From positions 1 through 64,000 of the forward strand of contig JAFZWH010000162.1 of the NCBI GenBank assembly GCA_017617415.1: a DNA stretch of 64,000 nt, written 5' to 3'. The notes below the pieces were generated by a model that worked only from the letters and a program-made list of their open reading frames with translations, had not been told where the DNA came from and did not search any database. This document shows, piece by piece, positions 34,177-44,773 of the stretch (positions are counted from its first letter, which is position 1; every line of letters starts with the position of its first letter). Source of the DNA: Victivallales bacterium (GTDB lineage Bacteria > Verrucomicrobiota > Lentisphaeria > Oligosphaerales > Oligosphaeraceae). The position numbers and the translations under genes are program-made.

Positions 34177-35235
34177 ATGTCTGGACTTGCCTGGATCATC
34201 TTAAACATTGCGCTAGTCATTGGCGCCGCCTATGGCACGGTAAAGGTGCGCAACACTCCAGCGCCTAACCCCCTCCAGTTGGAAGAACCTGCCAAGTCCG
34301 AGGAGGAAAGCCAACACAAGACATCGGCACGCAACGAAAAACCTGCCGAATCCAAACTCTCCGCCTCACGCCCCTTGGCCGCCAACGCCCCAATGGACGA
34401 CCTCTGGAAGCAGACGCTCTTCCTTCCCACCCGCACCGAGGACACTGGCGAGGACAACGCCGAGCAGGCCAACCTCGAGCAGGCGGCCATGGCCGCCCGC
34501 AATATCGAGTTCGAATTGGTGGGCATTGCCCAAATCAACGTGGTAGGCGAAGAGGATCCTGTCCCGGTCGCCATTCTACGGAGCAAAATCGGTGCGGAAC
34601 GCGGCGGCCGTGGTACACCGCGCCGCGGTGGTCCGCCGTCTCGAGATCGCAACCCACGCAACAACCAGCCTCAACCGTCCAACCCAGCAGCGGATTCGCA
34701 AGCCAAGAGCGAGGAAAAACAGGTCTTCCGCGTTGGCGAGAAAATCAACCAAACGGGCTATCTCCTTGTAGATATCAATGCCAAAGAAAAGATGGTCGAA
34801 GTCAGCCGCAACGGCGAGACCGTGAAGCTGTATATCAATTTCATCGGCGAGGAAGCCACGCAACGCCGCGAAGCGGTCTCCCAGGCAACCGCCAAAAAAC
34901 ACCAAGAGCAGGCTCGGCGGATCGAACAGGAGAATCGCGAACGCCAGCAGGCAGCCCAGGCAGCCCAGACACAGGAAGCGCCCACCCAACCGGCCTCCAA
35001 TGCCAATCCAGGCGGTCCTCCTGCGCCCCCCGGCGCACCTGCCAACAGCACTTCGCCTGACAGCCGTGCGGCCAACGCCACCGGTCCCGCGTCACCAGAT
35101 GCCCGCGCCGAACGCCTCCGTCGTATCGCCGAGGCGCGACAGCAGCAGCAGGCTCGCCAACAACAGAACGCCAATACGCCGGCCAACAACCAGAATCAGA
35201 ATGCGGCTCCACCCCCACCGCCACCCGGCGAATAG
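34177..35235 (+). CDS. GspC/PilP-like protein with long Gln/Pro-rich tail
   Basis: 352 residues. One N-terminal membrane helix (LAWIILNIALVIGAAYGTVK), a Lys/Glu/Ser-rich linker, then an HR-like beta domain (FELVGIAQINVVGEEDPVPV ... QVFRVGEKINQTGYLLVDIN ... VEVSRNGETVKLYI) as in GspC/PilP, which contacts the secretin. A 40-residue Arg/Pro/Asn-rich insert splits this domain. The last 130 residues are low-complexity (Gln, Ala, Pro, Asn) ending PPPPPPGE. It sits directly before gspD. Only the fold pattern and context support the name. Confidence 0.68.
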   Translation: MSGLAWIILNIALVIGAAYGTVKVRNTPAPNPLQLEEPAKSEEESQHKTSARNEKPAESKLSASRPLAANAPMDDLWKQTLFLPTRTEDTGEDNAEQANLEQAAMAARNIEFELVGIAQINVVGEEDPVPVAILRSKIGAERGGRGTPRRGGPPSRDRNPRNNQPQPSNPAADSQAKSEEKQVFRVGEKINQTGYLLVDINAKEKMVEVSRNGETVKLYINFIGEEATQRREAVSQATAKKHQEQARRIEQENRERQQAAQAAQTQEAPTQPASNANPGGPPAPPGAPANSTSPDSRAANATGPASPDARAERLRRIAEARQQQQARQQQNANTPANNQNQNAAPPPPPPGE

Positions 35236-35286
35236 CCGCCAACCCCTTTCCAGCACAGCGCAACGCCCGACAACCCCGTAAAGACG

Positions 35287-37605
35287 ATGTCGAAACTCTC
35301 CCGTCAACTCTTTATCCTTCTGGCAGTAGTAGCATTGGTGCCACTGTCCGGCTGTCTATCCTCTAAGAATGCCAAGCAACCCGCCACCGGCGAGCAACGC
35401 CCATTGCCCTTTGACAACGGGAAACACACACGTACCGCCGCAACTTTTGACGATGCGCCCCTCGGCGTTGAGGCGACGGTTGACAAGGACACCGCCTCAA
35501 AGGACACGGAGCGCAAGGTGGTTTTCCCTGAGCGAACCTCGTCACGCGAGACCGGCGATGCACTCCTCCAGCCTTATCCGGACAACCTCATCAAGAACCT
35601 CCCCGACGCCAATGCCGAAGTCGAGGTCAAGGCCATCTTCAATGCGGCGGACATCTCCGAGGTGACAGCCGCCTTCGCCGCGCCGTCATTGCTTAATTTC
35701 AGTTATCTGATTGATCCGGCGGTAAAGGGCGCGGTCACCTTCTCGGTGGATACCACGATGACCGCCAAACAGGCATGGGAGACCTTCGAGCACATCTTGT
35801 GGCTCTCCGGCGCCTACGCCTCCATGAATACCGGTTTCATCCATATCCTTCCCTTTGAGAAGATGCCGCAGGAGCGCAAACTCTTCGCCCCACGCGAAAG
35901 CCAGCCGAATGTCGTGGTGGACTTCATCCCGATCCGCTATCGCAAGAGCGCAGACATCATCAACCAGATCCGGCCGTTCATCACTGACGGCGCATCCGTG
36001 ACCGACCAGACTGACGCCAATACCCTCATCATCGTCGAGGCGCCTGCCAATATCGAGAAAATCCGCGAATTGATCAGCCGGCTGGACAACAAGGGAGAAC
36101 GCGACTGGCCCACTGGCACTTACGCCTGCAACAATGTCGATGCGGACGTGTTGGCCACCGAACTGGCCAGCCTCTTGCCGGTGCTGGGTTTCCCTGTCGC
36201 CACCGGCACTGGCACCTCAGGCGGGGCTGTCAAGCTCATCGCCCTCCCGCGCGTGCGGTGCATCGTAGTCTCCGCGGCGCTTCCCGAAGTCGTCGAGGAG
36301 GTAGGGAAATGGGTCCGCAACCTGGACCGCAGCGACATGATGGACAAGGAGGAGATCTTCTTCTACAATGTGAAGCACACGACTGTGGACAAGCTGGCCA
36401 GCGCGCTGGAGACTTTCTTCAACGCCACCACCACTTTCAACAATTCCTCGCTCTCCAGCAACACAGGTTCCTCCAGCTCCTCCTCCAGCCGACGTTCTAC
36501 CAACTCCACGAACAACCTCTCTACTTCATCAAGCAATACATCCAATAATACCAACAATCGGCGCAACACCACCAGCACCGCAAACCGTGGCACCAACGGC
36601 AACAACACCGCCAACAACGCCACCCCGCAAAACCTGACCGTCTTCGAGACCGACGTGATTGTCTTCGCGGACCAAGAGAGCAACCGCCTCACTGTCAAGA
36701 CCACCCCGCGCACCTGGGCGGTCATCCAGGCTTTCCTCTCCCGCCATGACGTTCCGCCGCGCCAAGTCGCCATCAAGGCCATCATCACCGACATCTCGCT
36801 GGACAAGAACACGCAGTTCGGCGTGACCTACGCGGCATCCCAGATGCTCAAGCACAACGACTCTCAGGCCGGCGGTGCCTGGGCTGGCGCAGGAGCGCCT
36901 GCCCTATTGGCCGAAGACATCGCAAGCAACATCCAGGCCATTCAGGACATGGCATCGAATGGCATCAGCCTCATCCTGCGCAAAGGCGTCAACGACCCGC
37001 TGGCACTCATCACCGCGGTGGCTGGCAAGGGGCGGGCGAAGGTCCTCTCCGAACCTCAACTCATCGTGACCAGCGGAACGGAAGGAAACTTCAACAACGG
37101 CCAGCAAATCGCCGTGCCCACCGAATCCACCAGTTACACGAGTTCCAGCGGAAACACCTCCACCAATTACGAATACAAGGATATCGGCGTGATCATGACC
37201 GTCACGCCCTATATCACCGCTGGCAATCTCGTGCAGCTGACCATCAAGCAGGAAATCTCCTCGCTGGCCGCATCCTCCACCAACACCAACGGCACCAACG
37301 CCCCGAACTTCAACAAGAAAGAGGTCTCCACCACGCTCACCGTCGAGGACAACACCACCATCCTCCTGGGCGGGATGATCCAGACCACCGAAATCGCCAC
37401 CCGTTCTGGCATCCCATTCCTCAAGGACATCCCGTATCTGGGACTCCTCTTCGGCAATGACACCACCAACTATGTACGCAGTGAACTGCTTATCCTGGTC
37501 ACCGTCAATGTCATCGACACCGAGAACTTCCAGGAGGAGCTGATCCGGCGCTACAAGGTCTCCCTTGAGGAAATCGCAAAACACCAGCAGGATGAAATGT
37601 ACTGA
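35287..37605 (+). CDS. gspD: Type II secretion secretin GspD
   Basis: 772 residues. Lipoprotein signal with lipobox LSGC (Cys-23). N-terminal N0/N1-type domains: VKAIFNAADISEVTAAFAAP, NFSYLIDPAVKGAVTFSVDT and NVVVDFIPIRYRKSADIINQ then TLIIVEAPANIEKIRELISR. A Ser/Asn/Thr-rich insert of about 65 residues lies near 380-445. The secretin domain follows: RQVAIKAIITDISLDKNTQF, GKGRAKVLSEPQLIVTSGTE and TILLGGMIQTTEIATRSGIP with FLKDIPYLGLLFGND, a clear signature. It forms the outer-membrane channel. gspE starts 3 bp after its stop. Confidence 0.94.
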   Translation: MSKLSRQLFILLAVVALVPLSGCLSSKNAKQPATGEQRPLPFDNGKHTRTAATFDDAPLGVEATVDKDTASKDTERKVVFPERTSSRETGDALLQPYPDNLIKNLPDANAEVEVKAIFNAADISEVTAAFAAPSLLNFSYLIDPAVKGAVTFSVDTTMTAKQAWETFEHILWLSGAYASMNTGFIHILPFEKMPQERKLFAPRESQPNVVVDFIPIRYRKSADIINQIRPFITDGASVTDQTDANTLIIVEAPANIEKIRELISRLDNKGERDWPTGTYACNNVDADVLATELASLLPVLGFPVATGTGTSGGAVKLIALPRVRCIVVSAALPEVVEEVGKWVRNLDRSDMMDKEEIFFYNVKHTTVDKLASALETFFNATTTFNNSSLSSNTGSSSSSSSRRSTNSTNNLSTSSSNTSNNTNNRRNTTSTANRGTNGNNTANNATPQNLTVFETDVIVFADQESNRLTVKTTPRTWAVIQAFLSRHDVPPRQVAIKAIITDISLDKNTQFGVTYAASQMLKHNDSQAGGAWAGAGAPALLAEDIASNIQAIQDMASNGISLILRKGVNDPLALITAVAGKGRAKVLSEPQLIVTSGTEGNFNNGQQIAVPTESTSYTSSSGNTSTNYEYKDIGVIMTVTPYITAGNLVQLTIKQEISSLAASSTNTNGTNAPNFNKKEVSTTLTVEDNTTILLGGMIQTTEIATRSGIPFLKDIPYLGLLFGNDTTNYVRSELLILVTVNVIDTENFQEELIRRYKVSLEEIAKHQQDEMY

Positions 37606-37607
37606 CC

Positions 37608-39263
37608 ATGGCAGAGCCAACCGTCCAAACCTATCTGCAAGGCCAGCCACTGGTGGACAAAATCCGCGCCCTGACTGCCGAACGCCTTAAGGTCGCCGAC
37701 CCCGAAACCCTCGCCATCGGATCGCAGGCCCTTGACCAGGTCTTCGTCGAGGAGGGAAAAATCGAGGACACCGCGATGCTCGCCATCTACGCCAAGGCCT
37801 CCGGACTGCCGGCGCTGGACGAGCAGGAGACCCACGACGTCCCCTTCTATCCCGACGTCACCTACGATTTCCTCAACGCGAATGTCTGCCTCCCACTGCT
37901 CTGGAATGCAGACCGCACCATCCTGGCCCTCGCCTCGCCCTACGAGGCCGGCCATATTGCGCAACTCTGGCGGAGCCTCTACGAGACCGAAGTTGAACTC
38001 ATCCTCGCCCGACGTTCTTTCATCGACCGCTTCCTGGCCTCCAACTACGACCGACCCGACGAGACACTGGGTGCAGGCGGAGACGCGGACTCCGAGCAGG
38101 CGTTGCGCGACTTGGCCAAGGAGGCGCCCATCGTCCGTCTGGTTAACGATATCTTCACCCGCGCCCAGGAGACCGGAACCTCCGACATCCATATCGAACC
38201 CAACGAAAAGGATGTCCAGATTCGCTTCCGCATCGACGGCATGCTCCAGACAGTCCTGCGGCCGCCCATCGCCCAGTTCCCCGCCATCTCTTCGCGTATC
38301 AAGCTGCTCTCCAACATGAACATCGCCGAACGGCGACTGCCGCAGGACGGGCGTATCGAGCTTTCCGGCGGCGGGATGAACTCCATCGACGTGCGTGTCT
38401 CCACGATTCCCACCATGCACGGCGAATCCATCGTGCTGCGACTGCTTCAGAAGGACTCGTCGGTCTTCGAACTGGACAAGGTTGGACTCCTCCCGGACAC
38501 GATGGAGGAACTCACCGCGCTCTACAACATGCCCCACGGGATGATTCTCATCGTGGGACCCACCGGTTCTGGCAAGACCACCACGCTCTACTGCATCATG
38601 AAGCAGCTCAACGCGGACTTCCGGAAGATCATCACCATCGAGGATCCCGTGGAATACCAGCTGGAAGGACTCCAGCAGATTCAAGTGCGCGCCAACATTG
38701 GCCTGACCTTCGCCAACGGCCTGCGTGCCATCGTGCGACAGGACCCCGACGTCGTGCTGGTCGGCGAAATCCGTGACAAGGAGACCGCCGAAATCGCCAT
38801 CCACGCCTCGCTGACCGGCCACCTGGTGCTCTCCACCCTGCACACCAACGACGCAGCCGGAGCCATCTCGCGGTTGGTCGAGATGGGCGTCGAGGGATTC
38901 CTGATCTCTTCGGCACTCTTGGCGGTCGCCTCTCAGCGCCTCGTCCGTCGAATCTGCCCGGAATGTCATGGCACGGGACATATCGGCGAGCCCACGCCGG
39001 AGAACCCTCGCGGAAAACGCTGCCGGAACTGCATGGGAAGCGGCTACCGCGGCCGTATCGCCATCTTCGAATTGATGGTTATCAACGACGAACTGCGCGC
39101 CGCCATCAACCAGCACCAGGACACCTCCGTTCTCAACCAGATTGCCAAGCGCCACGGCATGCGTTCCCTCAAAGAGGACGGCGACCTCAAAGTGCAGAAG
39201 GGGCTCACCACCGCCTCCGAAGTCATGCGCGTCTGCCAGCTCGACCTCGGCGACTTGGGGTAA
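37608..39263 (+). CDS. gspE: Type II secretion/type IV pilus assembly ATPase GspE
   Basis: 551 residues. An N-terminal GspE-type domain precedes the core. The core has SDIHIEPNEKDVQIRFRIDG, Walker A GPTGSGKTTTLYC, the Asp box (TIEDPVEYQLEGLQQIQV), Walker B DPDVVLVGEIRDKETAEIA and the His box TGHLVLSTLHTNDA. A four-Cys zinc site CPECHGTG...CRNCMGSG near residue 450 is the GspE hallmark. It powers pseudopilus assembly from the cytoplasmic face. No gspF platform gene follows; hldD comes next. Confidence 0.95.
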   Translation: MAEPTVQTYLQGQPLVDKIRALTAERLKVADPETLAIGSQALDQVFVEEGKIEDTAMLAIYAKASGLPALDEQETHDVPFYPDVTYDFLNANVCLPLLWNADRTILALASPYEAGHIAQLWRSLYETEVELILARRSFIDRFLASNYDRPDETLGAGGDADSEQALRDLAKEAPIVRLVNDIFTRAQETGTSDIHIEPNEKDVQIRFRIDGMLQTVLRPPIAQFPAISSRIKLLSNMNIAERRLPQDGRIELSGGGMNSIDVRVSTIPTMHGESIVLRLLQKDSSVFELDKVGLLPDTMEELTALYNMPHGMILIVGPTGSGKTTTLYCIMKQLNADFRKIITIEDPVEYQLEGLQQIQVRANIGLTFANGLRAIVRQDPDVVLVGEIRDKETAEIAIHASLTGHLVLSTLHTNDAAGAISRLVEMGVEGFLISSALLAVASQRLVRRICPECHGTGHIGEPTPENPRGKRCRNCMGSGYRGRIAIFELMVINDELRAAINQHQDTSVLNQIAKRHGMRSLKEDGDLKVQKGLTTASEVMRVCQLDLGDLG

Positions 39264-39268
39264 TTGGA

Positions 39269-39323
39269 ACGTCGTGCGGGATGCGCGACTGCCCTCACAT
39301 GGTCTGGCAGGTGCGCGTCCCAC
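39269..39323 (+). repeat. Inverted pair of partial 35-bp repeat units upstream of hldD
   Basis: 39301-39323 GGTCTGGCAGGTGCGCGTCC matches the core of the tandem repeat at 49787-49943, and 39269-39291 is the same core in reverse orientation (its complement reads GGCAGTCGCGCATCCCGCAC). Together they could form a hairpin between gspE and hldD. Confidence 0.6.
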
Positions 39324-39349
39324 GCACCACCGTAAACAATCTTTTCATT

Positions 39350-40363
39350 ATGAACAAAGATTCATGGATTTTAGTGACTGGCGGCGCCGGGCTGATCGGC
39401 AGCGCCATCGTCTATGAACTCAACCAGCAGGGTTACGCCAATATCGTAATTGCCGACCACCTCGGCACCTCCGAAAAGTGGCAGAATCTCCGCGCCCTGG
39501 ACTTCGTGGATTACTACGAGAAGGATGATTTTTATAACTTATTGATTACAAACAAGTTAGATACATTATATAAATTCGATGTCATCTTTCACCTGGGAAA
39601 TTGCTCGGACACCACCGAGGCCGATGCGACCTATCTCATCAAGAACAATTTCAACTACGGCAAGGCGCTCACCGATTACTGCGAACGCAATGGCGCACGC
39701 ATGATTTATGCCTCCAGCGCCGCCACCTACGGCGACGGCGAGGCCGGCTTCCTTGACGACGAGAACGGTCTGCTGAAATTGCGTCCGCTCAACAAATACG
39801 GCTACTCCAAGCAAATCTTCGATCAGTATCTTCTGCGCACCGACCGCTTCGCCAAACCTGCTGGCGGCGCGTCTTTCGTTGGCGTGAAATACTCCAATGT
39901 CTTTGGTCCCAACGAGTACCACAAAGCACACATGCGCAGCATGCTCCTGCGTTGCTATGAGCAGATTTTCGCCACCGGTAGCGTGAAGCTCTTCAAGAGC
40001 TATCGTCCGGAATATGCGGACGGCGAGCAGGTACGGGACTTCCTCTATGTCAAGGATGCAGCGAAGATGACTATCTTCTTCATGGACAAGGGATCCGCCT
40101 GCACGGGGCTGTATAACATCGGCTTTGGCACCACACGCTCATGGAATGATTTGGCACGAGCGATGTTCGCCGCGATGGACAAGCCTGTGAACATCGAATA
40201 CATCGAGATGCCCGAGACGCTCAAATCCCGCTATCAGTATTATACTTGTCTGGACATCACCAAAATCCGTCAGGCCGGCTACGCCGCACACCTGACTTCC
40301 CTGGAAGACGCCGCTAAGGACTACGTGTCCTATTTGAAACGCGGCGCCCACCTCGGAGAATAG
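39350..40363 (+). CDS. hldD: ADP-L-glycero-D-manno-heptose 6-epimerase
   Basis: 337 residues from MNKDSWILVTGG at 39350; the longer open frame upstream is inside gspE and not coding. Rossmann motif VTGGAGLIGSAIVYELN binds NADP. The extended-SDR catalytic set is visible: FHLGNCSDTTE, YASSAATYGDGEAGF with Ser, and LNKYGYSKQIFDQYLL with the YxxxK pair. VGVKYSNVFGPNEYHKAHMR and GEQVRDFLYVKDAAKM are typical of HldD. It converts ADP-D-glycero- to ADP-L-glycero-manno-heptose for LPS inner core, matching the waaG-type gene at 62440. Confidence 0.95.
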   Translation: MNKDSWILVTGGAGLIGSAIVYELNQQGYANIVIADHLGTSEKWQNLRALDFVDYYEKDDFYNLLITNKLDTLYKFDVIFHLGNCSDTTEADATYLIKNNFNYGKALTDYCERNGARMIYASSAATYGDGEAGFLDDENGLLKLRPLNKYGYSKQIFDQYLLRTDRFAKPAGGASFVGVKYSNVFGPNEYHKAHMRSMLLRCYEQIFATGSVKLFKSYRPEYADGEQVRDFLYVKDAAKMTIFFMDKGSACTGLYNIGFGTTRSWNDLARAMFAAMDKPVNIEYIEMPETLKSRYQYYTCLDITKIRQAGYAAHLTSLEDAAKDYVSYLKRGAHLGE

Positions 40364-40407
40364 TTCCGGTGACCGCGCAGGTTCTTGCGCGGGTGAAGTG
40401 CGTGGGT

Positions 40408-40446
40408 AAAAAAACGCCCGGCATGGAGGAATTCCCCAGCCGGGCG
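40408..40446 (-). terminator. Rho-independent terminator of the pseudopilin array
   Basis: Stem CGCCCGGC (40415-40422)/GCCGGGCG (40439-40446) with a 16-nt loop. On the minus strand it is followed by seven T (40414-40408). It ends the gene at 40475-41296 and may also stop hldD transcription. Confidence 0.85.
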
Positions 40447-40474
40447 GTTCGCGTTTTACGACTCTCTGGGAGAT

Positions 40475-41296
40475 TTAGATATTCGCCCAGCCCCACTGAC
40501 TGCGCGGGAACCAGATGTAGTCGTTGTCCTGCTTGCGGTAGCAGTTGAAGCGCGTGTCACGCTCGCTGGCGTCAATCGGTGCCACATGACCATCGCCGAA
40601 GGACATGTTGAGCTTGTTGTTGTGGCGGAAGAAGCCAACCCAGGTCGTACCGGCGCGAATGATGTCCGGATGGATGAACTGGTTACCCGTCCAACCATTG
40701 TTTTCCATCGTGCCGTCCATGTAGCAAAGATAGAGCGCGGGCTTCGGGATGAGTCCCCACTTCTTCCAGTCGGCGTCCACGTCCCAGTGGTTGTTGTTCA
40801 GCGGGAAGCCATTCTCCCACTTCGCCTTGCCGGAACTGGTCCAGTGACCATGGGAATACCCGCAGCAGACATTGGCGACATAACCGAGGTTACCCCACAG
40901 ACGCTGTTCGGCGCGATGGGACGGGCACTGCATCAGCTTGTGCGCCGGAGTGGCGCGCTGGCGCTGTTCGGGCAGACGGGTGTCCCAGCAGGGATCCTGC
41001 CTCTGCCAGTCGGCCTCGGTAATGGGACCGGCGGGCAGACTGTAGTTGGCAGTGAACCACCAGTAACGCACGAGGCTACCATTTACGGTATAGTCGGCGC
41101 GCACGGGCGGGCTATAGCCGTCCGAGTCATCCGCATACAGGATGGCCCCCAAAATGATGGACTTCAGATTGCTGGTGCATTGGGTAGCACGGGCTTTTTC
41201 GCGAGCCTTGGAAAGCGCTGGCAGGAGCATGGAGGCCAAGATGGCGATGATGGCAATCACCACCAGCAGTTCAATCAGAGTGAAAGATTTTTTCAT
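40475..41296 (-). CDS. H-X9-DG pseudopilin 1 of the array
   Basis: 273 residues with [20 protein letters not shown], Glu at +5 and [20 protein letters not shown]. The H-X9-DG motif is [15 protein letters not shown] near residue 235. The middle is Trp-rich ([29 protein letters not shown]) and differs from the other four array members, which share a common body. It is only 60 bp downstream of the next pseudopilin, has no good promoter of its own and ends with a strong terminator, so it is probably the second cistron of a two-gene unit. Confidence 0.92.
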   Translation of the reverse strand: MKKSFTLIELLVVIAIIAILASMLLPALSKAREKARATQCTSNLKSIILGAILYADDSDGYSPPVRADYTVNGSLVRYWWFTANYSLPAGPITEADWQRQDPCWDTRLPEQRQRATPAHKLMQCPSHRAEQRLWGNLGYVANVCCGYSHGHWTSSGKAKWENGFPLNNNHWDVDADWKKWGLIPKPALYLCYMDGTMENNGWTGNQFIHPDIIRAGTTWVGFFRHNNKLNMSFGDGHVAPIDASERDTRFNCYRKQDNDYIWFPRSQWGWANI

Positions 41297-41356
41297 GGTA
41301 GTTTATAGGAAAGCAACTGGTATTGTTTGGAGAAAGTCACTTCAACAAGCACTATC

Positions 41357-42235
<879 letters not shown>

Positions 42236-42289
42236 GGTTGAAGTTAATCCTATGAAGTTTGGGGAATTTGGGAAAGTTTTATATATATA

Positions 42290-42318
42290 ATTATAAGTAA
42301 AAAAAGCTTAAATTTCAA
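42290..42318 (-). promoter_or_regulatory. Sigma70-type promoter of pseudopilin 2
   Basis: -35 TTGAAA (42313-42318), 17-bp spacer, -10 TATAAT (42290-42295), about 48 nt of leader before the ATG. Same -35, spacing and -10 as the promoter at 43630-43658. Confidence 0.7.
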
Positions 42319-42369
42319 GTCCCGGTAGTATAATCGGGTTATAATATTGAGGCAATTTTAAAGAGAATG

Positions 42370-42468
42370 GCTTTGTTCCCCAACAGGGTACCTAATCAAG
42401 GCTTTTCAGCCGCGAAGCGGCGATTCCGCCGCTTCGCGGCTATTAAGATACCCTCTTGGGAACAAAGC
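42370..42468. repeat. Nested long palindrome
   Basis: Outer arms GCTTTGTTCCC (42370-42380)/GGGAACAAAGC (42458-42468), a middle AGGGTA/TACCCT pair, and an inner perfect 15-bp stem AGCCGCGAAGCGGCG (42408-42422)/CGCCGCTTCGCGGCT (42427-42441) with a 4-nt loop. The three levels nest in one extended hairpin. Function unknown. Confidence 0.85.
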
Positions 42469-42627
42469 GATTCGTTTTACGCCGACCTCGCTGCCATGGG
42501 ACGCCTGAGACATTTGGGATGTTCGGGACACTTTCTCGTCTTGCCTTTCCGTTTGTCCCAGATGTCCCAATCGTCCCAGATGTCCCATTTGCCCCTCTTC
42601 CGGCAAGTTAACGATAGAATTCCCCAT

Positions 42628-42665
42628 AAAAAACAACTGCCGCAGACTCATGTCCACGGCAGTTG
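42628..42665 (-). terminator. Terminator of pseudopilin 3
   Basis: Stem CAACTGCCG (42634-42642)/CGGCAGTTG (42657-42665), 14-nt loop, followed on the minus strand by a six-T run (42633-42628). Confidence 0.85.
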
Positions 42666-42710
42666 GCAGATTATGCTTCTATGGGATACTTTCCCTCGAT
42701 GAAGGGCAAG

Positions 42711-43580
<870 letters not shown>

Positions 43581-43629
43581 GGTTACTCGTGTTTTGAAAG
43601 GACAAAAAACAAAACTGAAAATTACTATA

Positions 43630-43658
43630 ATTATAGAAAAGAAAGTCTCGAATTTCAA
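43630..43658 (-). promoter_or_regulatory. Sigma70-type promoter of pseudopilin 3
   Basis: -35 TTGAAA (43653-43658), 17-bp spacer, -10 TATAAT (43630-43635), leader of about 45 nt. Confidence 0.72.
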
Positions 43659-43668
43659 GTATGGACAC

Positions 43669-43712
43669 AAAAAACCCCCGAAAAACCAAACTTACCTGTG
43701 GTCTTTCGGGGG
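43669..43712 (-). terminator. Terminator of pseudopilin 4
   Basis: Stem CCCCCGAAA (43675-43683)/TTTCGGGGG (43704-43712), followed on the minus strand by six T (43674-43669). It lies only 11 bp upstream of the -35 of the next promoter. Confidence 0.85.
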
Positions 43713-43737
43713 AATATATATCCCGTATGTGCAAAAA

Positions 43738-44613
43738 CTAGTCGCTCGCTCCAATCATGATTGGAATCGGCTCGGTGCCCCAGGTCTTCCATGCCGGGCG
43801 AACTTTGCAACGCATCCAGCTGTAGCCAGTCACACTCGGATGGAACTGTTCATAGGCTAGCGTCTCCACATGCCCGTCCGCCATCAGGAAGTTGGCCTTG
43901 CCGGCATGGCGGATGTTGGTTGAGAAGTAGCCCGCGCCATTGACATGGCCAGGATAGACATTGCCGAACTGAACCATGTAGGCTTGACCGCCATTGAGCA
44001 GGGACTGCTGGTCGGCGGGAACCGAGTCAATCGGCGTGGAATCGGTGATGAAGATGAGGTTGGAGAGACGGCCACCATACATCAGGATGTTCGCCTCGGT
44101 ATTGGCGCTGTCATTGTTTTCGTACCAGTCGGAGTTGGAGTTGTTCGGATTGTGCAGCTGACGCTTGCCGAAGGCATTGAAGAAAATGCCATAGGAAGCA
44201 TTGCGCGCATATTGCTGCACATTAATGTAGGTGATTCCCTCGCTCAATGGGCGAGAGAAGACATACGCGAGGGGATTGTACTTGCCGGAGACCTGCGGGC
44301 AGGTCATCGCCTTCGCGCCCGTTCCGTAGAGTTCGTGAAGCACCAGTGGCCATGGGCACTGAGAGTAGGCGTTGTAGGAATTGAAGTACTGCTGCGGGCA
44401 GTTGACCAACTGCATGTAGGTAGATAAATACATGCCGTTGGAGTCCTGCATGTAGATGGCATTCATGAGGCCAATCTGCTTCATGTTGCTGGTGCAGGCG
44501 ATGGTTCGGGCCTTCTCGCGCGCTTTGGAAAGGGCTGGCAGAAGCATGGAGGCCAGAATGGCGATGATCGCGATCACCACCAAGAGCTCAATCAAGGTAA
44601 ATGACTTTTTCAT
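43738..44613 (-). CDS. H-X9-DG pseudopilin 4 of the array
   Basis: 291 residues from [13 protein letters not shown]; an upstream in-frame extension lies over the promoter and is rejected. H-X9-DG motif: [20 protein letters not shown]. Shares [26 protein letters not shown] and [19 protein letters not shown] with its neighbours, but its central region ([20 protein letters not shown]) differs from theirs. Own promoter (44657-44685) and terminator. Confidence 0.93.
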   Translation of the reverse strand: MKKSFTLIELLVVIAIIAILASMLLPALSKAREKARTIACTSNMKQIGLMNAIYMQDSNGMYLSTYMQLVNCPQQYFNSYNAYSQCPWPLVLHELYGTGAKAMTCPQVSGKYNPLAYVFSRPLSEGITYINVQQYARNASYGIFFNAFGKRQLHNPNNSNSDWYENNDSANTEANILMYGGRLSNLIFITDSTPIDSVPADQQSLLNGGQAYMVQFGNVYPGHVNGAGYFSTNIRHAGKANFLMADGHVETLAYEQFHPSVTGYSWMRCKVRPAWKTWGTEPIPIMIGASD

Positions 44614-44656
44614 GGCGTATTCAGAGTTTAGAAGTGAATTAAAAAACTTTTTTATA

Positions 44657-44685
44657 ATTATAGGAAAAAAAGGATAATTTTTAAA
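44657..44685 (-). promoter_or_regulatory. Sigma70-type promoter of pseudopilin 4
   Basis: -35 TTTAAA (44680-44685), 17-bp spacer, -10 TATAAT (44657-44662), leader of about 40 nt. Confidence 0.62.
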
Positions 44686-44705
44686 GTCATGTAACCACAT
44701 TACAC

Positions 44706-44736
44706 AAAAAAACCGCCCCAAATAATCGGGGCGGTT
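44706..44736 (-). terminator. Terminator of pseudopilin 5
   Basis: Stem AACCGCCCC (44711-44719)/GGGGCGGTT (44728-44736), 8-nt loop, followed on the minus strand by a T-run. Confidence 0.87.
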
Positions 44737-44773
44737 AGCAGGGCATCAGACAAACAGTCCGAAAAATCCTGTT

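Larger units (their letters stand above)
42236..42710. other. 475-bp intergenic region inside the pseudopilin array
   Basis: Holds the promoter of pseudopilin 2 (42290-42318), a 99-bp nested palindrome (42370-42468), a degenerate set of GGGACA/TGTCCC repeats including GTCCCAGATGTCCCA twice (about 42555-42590), and the terminator of pseudopilin 3 (42628-42665). No gene seen. Confidence 0.7.

Noticed and set aside
37551-39323. 590-codon minus-strand frame opposite gspE
   Set aside because: Shadow of gspE; all GspE motifs are on the plus strand.
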